DNA of 64,000 nucleotides from Meghimatium bilineatum. Lineage: Eukaryota > Mollusca > Gastropoda > Stylommatophora > Philomycidae. The translations under genes were made by a program, and so were the position numbers. A model generated the notes under the pieces. That model did not search any database and was not told the DNA's origin. It worked only from the letters and a program-made list of their open reading frames with translations. The DNA is taken from assembly GCA_034231615.1 (NCBI GenBank), contig CM067310.1, positions 327,501 through 391,500 on the forward strand, written 5' to 3'. Shown here piece by piece: positions 46,701 through 53,875 of this stretch (position 1 is the first letter of the stretch; the number at the start of each line of letters is the position of its first letter).

Positions 46701-49700
46701 TCCAAATTTGAAATGTTATGAGCATTACTAGGTCACCTTCACTTGTAGTATTCTGCACAGAAAAATGTGTCCCTGAACTTAGTGAACTACCTATTGACAA
46801 AACTGTGTCTGAAGGAGGGGGTTTCATGATGTGTGTCGACCTTTTCATGATGGGGTTTCATGATGTGTAACCCCACTTTTCTTTTTCTTGCATAAAGTAT
46901 TTTCTTTTTAAAATGCAAGGGGGAATATGAACCCCTCAAACCTCAGCACCTTCCCCCCCCCTTTATCTCAACTACTACTATACTGAGTGTACTTAATGAG
47001 TGCAAAGATGAAGTAGTTAGATGAACCTCTCAAACCTCACCACCTCCCCTATATCTACTACTACTATACTGAGTGTAGAGATGAAGTAGCTAGATGAACC
47101 TCTCAAACCTCACCACCTCCCCTATATCTACTACTACTATACTGAGTGTAGAGATGAAGTAGTTAGATGAACCTCTCAAACCTCACCACCTCCCCTATAT
47201 CTACTACTACTATACTGAGTGTAGAGATGAAGTAGTTAGATGAACCTCTCAAACCTCATCACCTCCCCTATATCTACTACTATTATACTGAATGTACTTA
47301 CTGAGTGGGAAGATGAAATTGTTAGATTTTTTAAATTAATGAAATAATTCAAAAATATTCTGTAGAAAACATTGCCTAGCAACAATTATTGTTCAAATGG
47401 TTAGGTACTGTTAATGCATCCAATCACACCACCAGTACAGTGTGGGTCAGTTCTGTTGTTTAATAGTTTTCCATTATGCAACTGAAGTTTATATCCCTTA
47501 CAGTCATTGTTGACTAATTTATTGAATGCATTGTTGTATTGACCAACCAGGACCAAGGTCTGATCACAAGCTGGGATGATGAGTTGAGTTATATTCTCAC
47601 TCCGGCATTGGCAGCTTATGAGACAGAGAGGATAACAGGTACTAGATAAGCTAGAGAGTGATAGTTTATTAGAGTTTGAGAGAATAACAGGAGATGGATG
47701 GGAATTTGAGAGAATAACAGGAGATAGATGGGAATTTGAGAGAATAACAGGAGATAGATGGGAATTTGAGAGAATAACAGGAGATAGATGGGAATTTGAG
47801 AGAATAACAGGAGATAGATGGGAATTTGAGAGAATAACAGGAGATAGATGGGAATTTGAGAGAATAACAGAAGATATAGGTTTAATAAATAATATAGGTT
47901 ATAGGTTTGATGACAGTGAAGGGTTATAGATTTGATGACAATGAATGGTTATAGGTTTGATGACATTGAAAGGTTATGGGTTTGATGACATTGAAAGGTT
48001 ATGGGTTTGATGACAGTGAATGGTTATAGGTTTGTTGACATTGAAAGGTTATGGGTTTGATGACAGTGAATGGTTATAGGTTTGTTGACATTGAAAGGTT
48101 ATAGGTTTGATGGCAGTGAAGGGTTATATGTTTGATGGCAGTGAAGGGTTATAGGTTTGATGGCAGTGAAGGGTTATAGGTTTGATGGCAGTGAAGGATT
48201 ATAGGTTTGATGACAATGAATGGTTATAGGTTTGATGACAATGAATGGTTATAGGTTTGATGACAATGAATGGTTATAGGTTTGATGACAATGAAGGGTT
48301 ATAGGTTTGATGACATTGGAGGGCTATAGGTTTGATGACATGAAGGGTTATAGGTTTGATGACAGTGAATGGTTATAGGTTTGATGACAGTGAAGGGTTA
48401 TAGGTTTAATGATATTGAATGGTTATAGGTTGATGACATTGAAGGGCTATTGGTTTGATGACAGTGAAGGGCTATAGGTTTGATGACATTGAAGGGTTAT
48501 AGGTTTGATGACAGTGAATGGTTATAGGTTTGATGCCATTGAAGGGTTATAGGTTTGATGACATTGAAGGGCTATAGGTTTGATGACAGTGAAGGGCTAT
48601 AGGTTTGATGACATTAAAGGGTTATAGGTTTGATGACATTGAAGGGTTATAGGTTTGATGACAGTGAATGGTTATAGGTTTGATGATATTGAAGGGCTAT
48701 AGGTTTGATGACAGTAAAGGGTTATAGGTTTGATGACATTGAAGGGTTATAGGTTTGATGACAGTGAGTATCTTTGGTGTGAAACACTGCATGACGTGCT
48801 GTATAGAGGGAATTGTTATGTTGGTGAAATATGAGCTGTATACAGGCATCATGTGATGGAACTCAATTACTTCCATATAATTTCTCTTAGAAAGCCAGCA
48901 AACCATGAGACATGGGAACATGCTGCATAAAGCAGAGCTGCTACACCGACCTTCACATAACTCTTAACAGAATTTCAACAAGTGCATGTAACAAATGGTC
49001 ATCATCATCATGTGATAGACAAACAACAGTAGCATAGAACTGTGTCAGAACTTGTGTGCCACTGGGCATTACATAATGAAGTAAGTGACATGCCTGTGTT
49101 CTGCCTTGGATGATTGGGATGATCAGATTAAAGCAAAGAATAGCAACACTGTTTACCTTCCATGCATGTAGTAAGAGGTGACGAAGAATGTTATAGGGTG
49201 GAATTAGCTGTCTCATGCCATATAGGGTCAAAGTGATCCAACACAATGCTGAAGTTGGATGTGTCACACTGAACGGCGCAGATATCGCAGAAGCTCTGTA
49301 AACCATGACACAACGCATTCTGTTTCTGCAGATTACATCTAATCTGCAGGAGTTTAGAATGAATGCAGATGAAGAAGTAAATGACATACCACATTAAATG
49401 TGCAGTTCTCAGCAGTTTGAAAAAACTCAAAAATATATTTTATTTATGGCGGATTTGTTAGGTCTTACAGCAGGAAATGAAGAGTTTCAAGATGCAGTAA
49501 GGCTAGCTGTGCCAGATGGTCAAACATTTAAAGGTTACCCCATACAGTTCACACATCGAAATGCCAGAAAGGCTTTCACAACATGTCTCAGGTGGGTGCA
49601 CAAATATCTATATTTTGATCTGTTTTTAATGTTATTAAAACATTGTAGGGAAAATAATCTTCAACTAGCAATAAAAATTATATGTGAAACTTTGCTCATC

Positions 49701-51631
49701 ACTGGAAATACACATGATAATACATGAAAATTGATGTTTCTACCAAAAGACCTTTATTAGCATAACTTCATCACCCTCATTTACTAGTTTCACCTGTTGG
49801 ATTTCAGTTTTTCTTCAGTTATTATCAAATAAAAATGATACATTTGCTGAAGGTAAGATCTATGACCTGTTAACAATCTAAACATATTTCTGTGGGAACT
49901 GGAAATCAACAAGTGTTAAATGAAGACGATGGTTGACTACTAAACAACATTATAACAAGAAAGTTGAGGTTATTTTTTGTCCATATACAGAGACATAACA
50001 GCATGGGAAGATTAGTGATGGATGGTTTGGATATTTTGTAGCTGTCCAAGATAACAATGGATAAGAGACTGTTTAAACATGCTGTTAGCTCGGCAGGTCA
50101 TTTTGAAATTTAAAAAAAAGTAACAGCAGTTCCTTGACTTTTAACAAGGAGCATAACCAGTGACACAAGCTTTTGCTTCCTTTTAAGAATTGTGCTGAAA
50201 TGTTATAAATATTTTCCAATGTTTGCCATTCAAACATCTTGTGCATTTCAATTATTCCCAATGTCTGCGATTCAAACATCTTGTGCTTCTCAATTATTTC
50301 CTTTTCAACTTTCATTGTAATCATCTTCTTCTTGGTACCTACCTTTTTTCTTCATATGGGCATGTGGACGGCATGATTCATAGCTACAATCTTCTTCTTC
50401 TGCGTTCGTTCTCTTAGAGATTGCTGCAGATTAGCAGGATGTAGTCCGGAGAACGGAATGCGTTGTGCCATGGTTTACAGCATTGCTGCGATGTCTGTGC
50501 CTTTCGGCCTGACACATCCGATTTCAGCATGGCTTTGGGTCACTGACCCTGTATGGGATGGGACAGCCAACTCCATCTCATAACCTCCTTAGCCGCCTTT
50601 TACGACATGTGTGGAAGGTAAACAGTGTTACTATTCTTTACTCCCCTTTCGGGCCCCGGCAACACACGGGCGTAGCTACAATCTGTATATGCTCATATAG
50701 AGATTATGTGGACTGCATGATTTATATCCACATAATCTCTATATGAGAATATACAGATTGTAGGTAAGAATCATACAGTTAGTTAGTTTCCCTCTAGGGC
50801 CAAAGACAGCACATAGGGCGGATGTCATAGATTTCCATGAGTTTACTTATTATCACCAGGTTACAGTGTGCCAGGTTTGAAACTACGTCCGGGCAGAACG
50901 ATAATTATTGGTCGGGATTTTTTGCCTGACTCCACCTCTCCTCCAATTGACCCCGCTGTAAATGGGTACCTGACAGATGAGTTAGGGAAGATAAACACGA
51001 GGAAGGAAACCTAATAATTGCTGCGGCTTAGTGCATATGAAGAGTTATCTTCATCCCAGATGGCAGGATGCTGCCATTGGAATTACTTTACCCACAATCC
51101 CACAGCAAAATAACCAATTGCTCATTGATCATGTGATGCTTGGCAGAAAATATGTTTCTATTGTGAGACATTGCTCCTGTGAATCAACATGAAAATATGT
51201 TTCTATTGTCAGACATTGCTCCTGTGAGTTAACATTTATTAAAATTTTGCTTGTCTTACCAAATACGTGCTGCCAAATTACTCACAAACCAAACACTTGC
51301 AGCCAAATTACTCACAAATCAAATACTTGCAGCCAAGTTACTCACAAACCAAATTCTTGCAGCCATGTTACTCAAAAACCAAATACTTGCAGCCAAGTTA
51401 TTCAGAAACCAAATACTTGCAGCCAAGTTATTCACAAACCAAACTTTTACCCTACTTATATTCTGACAATATATTTGCCTCATCTGTCACAGATCACCAG
51501 TGTGTGATGAAATCATCAATTGTCGTGGTGACCAAGTGAAATTGGCAGTTCGTGTTCGAGTATATCCATATCCTGAATGTGCATGTGCCACATGGATTAT
51601 GTTTGCTTGCAAGTACAAATCGGTAGTCTGA
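25668..51631 (+). CDS. CEP76: Centrosomal protein of 76 kDa, complete (12 exons)
   Basis: CEP76 is a centriole/basal-body protein that in vertebrates works with CP110 to block centriole reduplication. Twelve exons join in phase: 25668-25730, 29185-29404, 33799-34026, 35571-35756, 36936-37162, 37963-38154, 42115-42278, 42735-42855, 44954-45166, 47551-47638, 49471-49591 and 51493-51631. The total is 1,962 bp or 653 residues plus stop (human 659). Order: helical N-terminus (MALPPEKIAELKQIIHSQ), C2-like domain about 120-260, ERLFLVYAKQWWKEFLQI about 285-300, RAGRLLDTPRQSARF about 320-335, transglutaminase-like fold about 373-470 with DCEDHA (Cys374) and HAWVM (His405), and the C-terminal VWIMFACKY-type ending. 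All splice sites are GT-AG. The introns hold piggyBac, hAT, LINE and S3 insertions. Confidence 0.96.
25930..26460 (-). mobile_element. LINE ORF2 C-terminal region
   Basis: Minus strand encodes YGCEGWTL-like sequence (26.38 kb), FEYKCYR-type codons, YEFPIGRIKTNVYIRNKVA, KRRKLAWFGHVCRHDSLSK and GMDRQHEG. The same LINE type recurs at 37.55-37.89 and 56.06-56.35 kb. Confidence 0.75.
26578..27475 (-). mobile_element. piggyBac-type MITE in CEP76 intron 1
   Basis: 898 bp bounded by TTAA on both sides (26578-26581, 27472-27475), with ends CCTTCACCG... and ...GGCTTGCTAAAGG. Both ends match the piggyBac at 38,859-40,763 in reverse: left about 150 bp (including CATGCGCAATCGAAGCCGGT) and right about 80 bp. 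It has no transposase and is a deletion derivative. A paralogous unoccupied site with a single TTAA lies at 28302-28305. Confidence 0.88.
27476..28740. other. CEP76 intron 1, low-complexity and diverged repeat
   Basis: Contains a paralogue of the sequence flanking the MITE (28.26-28.35 kb), a poly-C run near 28.64 kb, and short repeats ATGTAAACATTAGGCCTATG near 27.7-27.86 kb. No coding evidence. Confidence 0.5.
28741..28860 (+). mobile_element. LINE C-terminal scrap
   Basis: Plus strand reads CGQATQTAEHIRQECPEHE, the cysteine-rich end of an RNase H-type LINE ORF2. About 120 bp only. Confidence 0.6.
29185..29404 (+). CDS. CEP76: CEP76 exon 2
   Basis: 220 bp, acceptor TTGTTCAG, donor AAAG|GTTTGT. 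It encodes TDIQHQIRNAISNMMNE, LSEMDIMNHLRQQGVMDEI and MRHIHVD. Human counterpart: VHGRIREILAETIREE...LIKALRRRGIIDDVMKEL. Low-conservation linker at the end. Confidence 0.9.
29640..31900 (-). mobile_element. hAT-like transposase remnant, split by a MITE
   Basis: Minus strand, right part (31.88-31.14 kb): PAYDILKRIPMCNN, SVLNSRLFAQLCEE-like and WLSKGLCLTRWF-like codons. Left part (30.2-29.64 kb): YLMERGFSTVVNLLTIKRN and MQIIGHGDLRLYLTNV, the C-terminal dimerisation region of hAT transposases of the ZBED5/SCAND3 type. Stops and frameshifts throughout. The piggyBac-type MITE at 30,213-31,123 separates the halves. Confidence 0.7.
30213..31123 (+). mobile_element. piggyBac-type MITE, family P2, copy 1
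   Basis: Begins at TTAA (30213) with GCTTTACGACTCTGTAGGCG after a 6-7 bp insertion, and ends CCAGAGCCCTAAAGG-TTAA (31120-31123). The same element, with its TTAA duplications intact, lies at 38,492-41,500. No transposase. It is inserted in the hAT remnant. Confidence 0.85.
32100..32450 (+). mobile_element. LINE C-terminal fragment
   Basis: Plus frames read KKLGFFGHVKRLDVMERV-like and STGRPRRHWTRDIQKCMHM, then SLEEVGELAINCRNF. Family of the fragment at 13.86 kb, opposite strand. Confidence 0.65.
32690..33010 (-). mobile_element. LINE C-terminal fragment
   Basis: Sequence such as CCTTGATCTTTCCAGTGGTT and ACATGCCCTAAAAATCTTGA is, on the minus strand, the FLGHVMRK...TTGKIKG region of a LINE, cognate to 9.12-9.22 kb. 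Confidence 0.6.
33140..33245. repeat. 53-bp direct repeat, 2 copies
   Basis: CTACCAACTACAGGGATACC through AACATACATGAATGATCA occurs twice in tandem. Confidence 0.8.
33250..33798. other. CEP76 intron 2, no gene seen
   Basis: An (ATA)n run at about 33.27 kb and a CTTCCAGAAA triplication near 33.53-33.56 kb. A LINE-like 3' UTR is possible at 33.3-33.5 kb but not provable by eye. Confidence 0.4.
33799..34026 (+). CDS. CEP76: CEP76 exon 3
   Basis: 228 bp, acceptor CTTCTGCAG, donor AGTG|GTAAGA. It encodes NIDPSRRQLYLLVQGGRAF, LEHLEEADSLLGQKV and EPEFDEGFLFELHKESSG. Human: NIDPTRRYLYLQVLGGKAFL and EPDFHDGFLLEVHRES. Start of the C2-like domain. Confidence 0.96.
34268..34607. repeat. 39-bp minisatellite, about 9 copies
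   Basis: Unit GTTATGTTTCCAGAGTGGCA plus CCCCTACCACCCTGAAGGG. Confidence 0.92.
34610..35570. other. CEP76 intron 3, short tandem duplications
   Basis: CTATTGATGACACAT duplication at 34.61 and 34.71 kb. A unit of about 45 bp (GTATTTGTAACATTTAAATC) occurs twice with a partial third at 35.27-35.37 kb. No coding evidence. Confidence 0.5.
35571..35756 (+). CDS. CEP76: CEP76 exon 4
   Basis: 186 bp, acceptor TTTATCCAG, donor ACAG|GTAAGA. It encodes MADAVSMLSMSEPVHLVLIK, TDAMGDTTLVSSHFFEWRA and SVEVLGTG. Human: MLSISDPIHMVLIKTD and TTLVASYFLEWRS. Confidence 0.96.
35760..36935. other. CEP76 intron 4, minor repeats
   Basis: A 30-35-bp unit (ACAAAATTGAATCAGATATA) repeats 3 to 4 times at 35.96-36.08 kb. 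A GTAGTAGGACATCTGTCA duplication lies at 36.64-36.68 kb. No gene seen. Confidence 0.5.
36936..37162 (+). CDS. CEP76: CEP76 exon 5
   Basis: 227 bp, acceptor TTATTTTCAG, donor GCTCAG|GTAATA. It encodes SRVPVGVLDLHLELFPK, RERLFLVYAKQWWKEFLQI and SERLVKMFAQ. Human: ERLFLVYAKQWWREYLQI. The last 57 bp and the donor are duplicated downstream. Confidence 0.97.
37180..37244 (+). repeat. Tandem duplicate of CEP76 exon 5 3' end and donor
   Basis: Bases 37106-37170 recur with one or two changes at 37180-37244 (period 74): TTCCTGCAGATCAGGGAGTC through ATGTTTGCTCAG|GTAA. There is no acceptor for it as a separate exon. Reading through the first donor meets a TAG (37,174), so the first donor is presumably used. 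Confidence 0.95.
37540..37895 (-). mobile_element. LINE C-terminal fragment
   Basis: Similar to 25.93-26.30 kb (CCCGTAACCCATCAAGGTCG, GTTTTTGACGAGGAATCATG, ATGTCGAAACCATGC). It ends about 65 bp before CEP76 exon 6. Confidence 0.7.
37963..38154 (+). CDS. CEP76: CEP76 exon 6
   Basis: 192 bp, 64 codons, phase 0, acceptor AATTATCCAG, donor AGGG|GTGAGT. It encodes DENGVKRPVSSFVKPLRAG, RLLDTPRQSARFVALM and EQWTSTHAFVCRNRG. Human: PVCSYVKPLRAGRLLDTPRQ and FLCRNKG. Confidence 0.97.
38160..38491. other. CEP76 intron 6 start, nothing recognised
   Basis: No exon or repeat seen before the P2 element. Confidence 0.4.
39562..39783 (-). pseudogene. piggyBac transposase C-terminal cysteine-rich domain
   Basis: Encodes NPKRLSSGKPALPDCVVC, RSKKRHQTQYVCAACQVT and LCPYPCFHRYHT. 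The CxxC...CxxC...C..C..H spacing is the zinc-binding domain at the end of piggyBac transposases. It is in a different frame from the N-terminal part. Confidence 0.88.
39752..40546 (-). pseudogene. piggyBac transposase N-terminal half, truncated
   Basis: 265 codons from 40546 (more likely start MDTIYFAFVMDP at 40507). An acidic N-terminus (DPDSDEEVSV) is followed by the DDE_Tnp_1_7-type region MWKEVTADEMTAFVALVLLM, SFELYWSNDGLIKMPGF, FLAILSFLHLVDN and LSKEISIDESMIG. IDESM holds the first catalytic Asp. The sequence then jumps to NTPYCYKS and a stop, so the segment with the second and third catalytic Asp is deleted. It cannot encode an active enzyme. Confidence 0.92.
41505..42114. other. CEP76 intron 6, TTTG-rich sequence
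   Basis: At 41.67-42.05 kb, short TTTTGAATATTTTCAGTCTG-like blocks repeat irregularly. No gene. Confidence 0.5.
42115..42278 (+). CDS. CEP76: CEP76 exon 7 (transglutaminase-like core)
   Basis: 164 bp, acceptor TTTGCCAG, donor CACAG|GTGAAG. It encodes DCEDHAILLCSLLLGFGL, DAYICVGTKVKGSVHAWVM and ITFWESLNGH. Human: DCEDHANLLCSLLLGYGLEA and HAWVMT. It carries the Cys and His of the transglutaminase-like fold. Confidence 0.98.
42300..42560 (-). mobile_element. LINE reverse transcriptase fragment
   Basis: Minus strand reads TYGLDINIKKTKTMIISKDT near 42.50-42.56 kb, the segment after the FADD box of a non-LTR reverse transcriptase. Adjacent to the 30-bp array. Confidence 0.65.
42556..42716. repeat. 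30-bp minisatellite, about 5 copies
   Basis: Unit ATGTCAGCTAGGCTCTATTA plus CCATTATCAT. It lies between the LINE fragment and the CEP76 exon 8 acceptor (42,734). Confidence 0.92.
42735..42855 (+). CDS. CEP76: CEP76 exon 8
   Basis: 121 bp, acceptor TTTTGATAG, donor GCCAG|GTCAGT. It encodes FIHEPINSNAAPMSKLDR, PRYPYKTVGCVFNHQSFYA and NSQ. Human: PLYPYRTIGCVFNHQMF. An S3 retroposon is inserted at this donor. Confidence 0.97.
42862..44187 (-). mobile_element. Composite retroposon S3, copy 2 (longest)
   Basis: Read on the minus strand: 5' module 44187-about 43890; a spacer; a tandem-repeat middle with GCCCATCGGGTACGGAACCC-type blocks at 43162, 43373, 43482 and 43589 (unit near 108 bp); a 3' module about 43020-42885 with the CATGCTGAAATCGG-type core; and a (CAAA)n tail next to exon 8. 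GCCAGGTCAGT flanks both ends (42851-42861, 44188-44198), an 11-bp target-site duplication that includes the exon 8 splice donor. No reading frame of note. Confidence 0.88.
44540..44876. repeat. 55-bp minisatellite, about 6 copies
   Basis: Unit CTGAGGTTGCAATGTTATAT plus GTGCAAACTGGTTAGTCATT plus GAATACTAAATTTTT. It ends about 75 bp before CEP76 exon 9. Confidence 0.92.
44954..45166 (+). CDS. CEP76: CEP76 exon 9
   Basis: 213 bp, 71 codons, phase 0, acceptor CCTTTTAG, donor AGAAGG|GTATGT. It encodes HVDVCHFDLPNDAHWKSM, DAILSVCGPGVCPSW and LLSNDLEQQLRVMVLEHRR. Human: ASVTSNEIEMQLRLLVSEHR. Confidence 0.95.
45205..45505. repeat. 34-bp minisatellite beside CEP76 exon 9
   Basis: Unit TAGAACACTCTATGTTCTTG plus TCTATATCATCAAA, about 9 copies, starting 40 bp after the exon 9 donor. 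TAGAACAC, TATGT, GTTCTTGTC and TATATCATCA also occur in order across the exon 9 junction (45,153-45,215). Confidence 0.92.
45530..46080 (+). mobile_element. LINE fragment with RNase H start
   Basis: Plus frames: [39 protein letters not shown] and [21 protein letters not shown]. This is the YTDGS...SMTMEI signature of the retrotransposon RNase H domain. The matching fragment on the minus strand is at 7.64-8.17 kb. Confidence 0.8.
46085..46955. other. CEP76 intron 9, unidentified
   Basis: A minus frame at 46.37-46.60 kb (VKTELLHRRDCGMCARNH) is not recognised and has no splice or homology support. Duplicated GGTTTCATGATGTGT near 46.82 and 46.86 kb. Confidence 0.4.
46960..47285. repeat. About 73-bp minisatellite, 4 copies
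   Basis: GATGAACCTCTCAAACCTCA, CCACCTCCCCTATATCTACT and GAGTGTAGAGATGAAGTAGT recur in order. Confidence 0.9.
47551..47638 (+). CDS. CEP76: CEP76 exon 10
   Basis: 88 bp, acceptor GACCAACCAG, donor AACAG|GTACTA. It encodes DQGLITSWDDELSYILTPAL and AAYETERIT. Human: TTVWEDQLSYLLSPALASYE. Confidence 0.95.
47672..47877. repeat. 30-bp minisatellite seeded by CEP76 exon 10 junction
   Basis: Unit GAGAGAATAACAGGAGATAG plus ATGGGAATTT, 7 copies. The exon 10 end reads GAGAGGATAACAG|GTACTAGAT (47,626 on), so each unit looks like a copy of the junction with GT changed to GA. Confidence 0.92.
47884..48770. repeat. 25-bp minisatellite, about 35 copies
   Basis: Unit GGGTTATAGGTTTGATGACA plus TTGAA with TGGCAGTGAA, CAATGAATGG and GGGCTAT variants. 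Confidence 0.95.
49085..49376 (+). mobile_element. SINE-like element, family S2, full-length copy
   Basis: Plus orientation: AAAGAATAGCAACACTGTTTACC, TTAGCTGTCTCATGCCATA, GGGTCAAAGTGATCC, AACGGCGCAGATATCGCAG, CCATGACACAACGCATTC, then a GATGAAGAAG end. About 290 bp and reverse to the copy at 50.39 kb. Confidence 0.75.
49471..49591 (+). CDS. CEP76: CEP76 exon 11
   Basis: 121 bp, acceptor GGTCTTACAG, donor CTCAG|GTGGGT. It encodes GNEEFQDAVRLAVPDGQTF, KGYPIQFTHRNARKAFTT and CL. Human: GNEEFQDAIRRAVPDGHTFK. The acceptor lies about 95 bp after the S2 insertion. Confidence 0.97.
49600..50380. other. CEP76 intron 11, nothing recognised
   Basis: A TTCAAACATCTTGTGCATTTC-like pair near 50.23 and 50.27 kb is the only repeat noted. 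A LINE trace at 49.92-50.07 kb (KKVEVIFCPYTET-like) is doubtful. Confidence 0.4.
50393..50672 (-). mobile_element. SINE-like element, family S2, reference copy
   Basis: Reversed copy from CTTCTTCTTCTGCGTTC to CCCCGGCAACACACGGGCG. TAGCTACAATCT at 50381-50392 and 50673-50684 is a 12-bp target-site duplication. Its tail-side half shares CAGGATGTAGTCCGGAGAA and GCGTTGTGCC with S1. Confidence 0.85.
50676..50763. repeat. Near-perfect inverted repeat (36-bp arms)
   Basis: Arm 50676-50711 (CTACAATCTGTATATGCTCA...) and its complement at 50728-50763 differ at one position, around a 16-nt loop. It abuts the S2 insertion. It could fold as a pre-miRNA-sized hairpin or be a small terminal-inverted-repeat element. 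Confidence 0.85.
51262..51446. repeat. 30-bp minisatellite before CEP76 last exon
   Basis: Unit CTTGCAGCCAAGTTACTCAC plus AAACCAAATA, 6 copies, ending about 45 bp before the exon 12 acceptor. Confidence 0.92.
51493..51631 (+). CDS. CEP76: CEP76 exon 12 and stop
   Basis: 139 bp, acceptor TCTGTCACAG. It encodes SPVCDEIINCRGDQVKLAV, RVRVYPYPECACATWIM and FACKYKSVV, then TGA (51629-51631). Human ends SPFCEEIICCRGDQVRLAVR ... MFACKYRSVL. Confidence 0.97.
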
Positions 51632-51699
51632 GCTTGGCTGTATACAAATATGAGCTGTGTGTGTGTATATATATGAGCTCGGTTATATATGTATGTACA

Positions 51700-51721
51700 A
51701 ATAAAAAAACTCAGAAATAAA
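51700..51721 (+). terminator. CEP76 polyadenylation signals
   Basis: AATAAA at 51700-51705 and 51716-51721, about 70 and 85 bp after the stop codon. Confidence 0.6.
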
Positions 51722-51724
51722 AAT

Positions 51725-52204
51725 CTATCTGACTCCAATTGTTTTAAGACTCAATGATGACTGCTGAATCATAACTTTGAAGATATCATTTCACATTCAT
51801 TTTCATACTGCTGTATCATTGTTGACTGAGAAACTGAAAAATTTACACTATGTTTTGTCATGAGAATACCATACAAATCTCATGTAGACAAGATTTGCTT
51901 GGACTGCAAATTCCTAGAAGTGGTCCTGAAATTTTTTCATAGATGTTAGTCCAGAAATTGTTTCTTCAGAATAGCGATTAGTGATTATCTGAACTGTCTG
52001 TCTGCTATTTACTCTGGGCATTCCTAAATAGGAGTTCCTGCTCTTTCACCTGATGGCGAAGGGGTATGTATGCTGATAGTTCATGTGGTGCATTCAATGT
52101 ATATTTTCCTAGTCCTACCCATCGAAGGGTATGTACCTGTATGCTGATAGTTCACATGACCTGAACATAGAAGAACATTGACTCCTCTAAACTAGAGAAA
52201 AAAA
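51725..52204. other. Intergenic, nothing firm
   Basis: A duplicated GAAGGGTATGTA...TGCTGATAGTTCA block near 52.06 and 52.13 kb. No gene. Confidence 0.4.
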
Positions 52205-52345
52205 CTCATTTTTGCGGTTGCGTTTCTGTGTCTCACCAGTGGCCCACTAGACAAACCACCCATGCAATAGAAAACCTTAGATGACATGCCATTATATCGA
52301 GATTCTCTTCTAATATATAAGCTTTATGGCAGATCATCTATACAA
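52205..52345. repeat. Dispersed repeat family G, copy 1
   Basis: CTCACCAGTGGCCCACTAGA, CATGCAATAGAAAACC and CATCTATACAATT recur in the same order at 55.16-55.30 kb. Confidence 0.7.
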
Positions 52346-52504
52346 TTATGCATCTCGTGCTAGTATTTGGTTTTTGCAATGTGTTTTATGCTTTGTTATT
52401 GTTCTATATGTATGCACCCTATTTGGTTGGGAGGGAGCTTTAGATGTACTGCACAGCACTTGGAAGGAGGAAACTGATGGCACTGTCTATGGCTGAGACA
52501 CATC

Positions 52505-52815
52505 ACAGAGGCACAGTGACTCAGGACATGACAGTCCTTTTGACCTGAACATTTGGTTGCATGTATGGAGCAATAGAGAAGTTCGGCATAACCAGTAGTC
52601 AATTGGTGGCAGGGAATGAGCACAGTAAACCCTGTCTTGGCTGCAGTGGCTCGGAGCAGTGCATAGATTGAAATCTACCATCCTGGTGGTGTAATAGTTA
52701 TTTTCTGACCTGTGATGGACTGAAAATCCAGACTTCCCAGCAATATAATGTTGGGTCCTGTCAAAGGACATGAGCCCACGGACCGCTGGATCAGGAATCA
52801 AACAACCAACCAACT
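52505..52815 (+). mobile_element. Dispersed repeat family C, copy 2
   Basis: Same orientation and extent as 14,805-15,125, including the terminal GACCGCTGGATCAG module. Origin unknown. Confidence 0.75.
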
Positions 52816-53635
52816 ACATGCGTGGAAGGGCAACAGTGTTGCTGTTCTGTGCTCTCCTTGTGTACCTCAGAAACACACTGACAAGTGCAGGAAATGTTAT
52901 TTTTCAAAAAGTAAGCAAGAAATGTTATTCTAGACAAAGAAAAGGTTGCAAATGTGACTTATTCTACAAAAATACAACAGTGCACTTTAGGAATTAGATG
53001 TCTGCCAGACAAGAACATGAGACCGACAAACAATATCACAATGTTGTAACAAGGTGCTAGAGATAAGTTACAGACAAAATGCTATTGATAGAGAGATTGT
53101 ATGTGCTCTGATGCTGATTAATGCTGCAATATGTGACAGATCAAGGTCAAGGTTTTGATATTCTGTAAACTTCTCATAATATAATCTGTAATTTATGTTT
53201 ACATTTTATCTCTCCCACCACCCGTTTTTATCCCCAATTTCCTACATGATAAGACCACTCGTCAAATTAAAATCTGTTCAATATTTGCCGAGATTAGTAG
53301 TTGTGATATCAGCAGCTATGGGTTAAACAGAAACATTTTTCATTGGCTGTGGGGTTGTTTTTTTTTCAAACATCTGTTATACAAAAATATCTTAGAACAT
53401 TATCCATCACAGCCAAGTTGCAATTCAATGAGAATGGCCAGGTGCATATGTTGACTGGCTTATCAATTTTATTTTTAATTTATTGTTTCTGTGTCACAAA
53501 CATTTGGATTATGATAATTTCTGTCTGTTTAAACTGTATAATAAACTGTTCATTTTATATGTTTTTCTCCATGTTTTTTTCCAAGAATAAAGCCATATTT
53601 TTATCATTTTTGCTTTATTCTTGATTTTTGTATTT
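52816..53635. other. Intergenic, nothing recognised
   Basis: AT-rich. The start (TGGAAGGGCAACAGTGTTGC) is a short S2-like scrap. No gene. Confidence 0.4.
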
Positions 53636-53706
53636 CTTTCATGTATTGCTGCAAGATTTCTTTCATGTATTGCTGCAAGATTTCTTTCATGTATATCTGC
53701 AAGATT
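53636..53706. repeat. 22-bp tandem repeat, 3 copies
   Basis: TTTCATGTATTGCTGCAAGA plus TT. Confidence 0.9.
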
Positions 53707-53875
53707 TCAACACAGAGCTTCCAGAAAACACTATCACCGGCCAGCGACTACTCCATGGCGTTATTTCTTTTTATAATGTTGAATGTCATCGCCTTAGATA
53801 AGGGGGTGGGTGTTCAATTCCCTCCACCCCAGGAAATCAGAGCATAAGTGTTAGTAGTAGAAATGTTTGTTGCCA

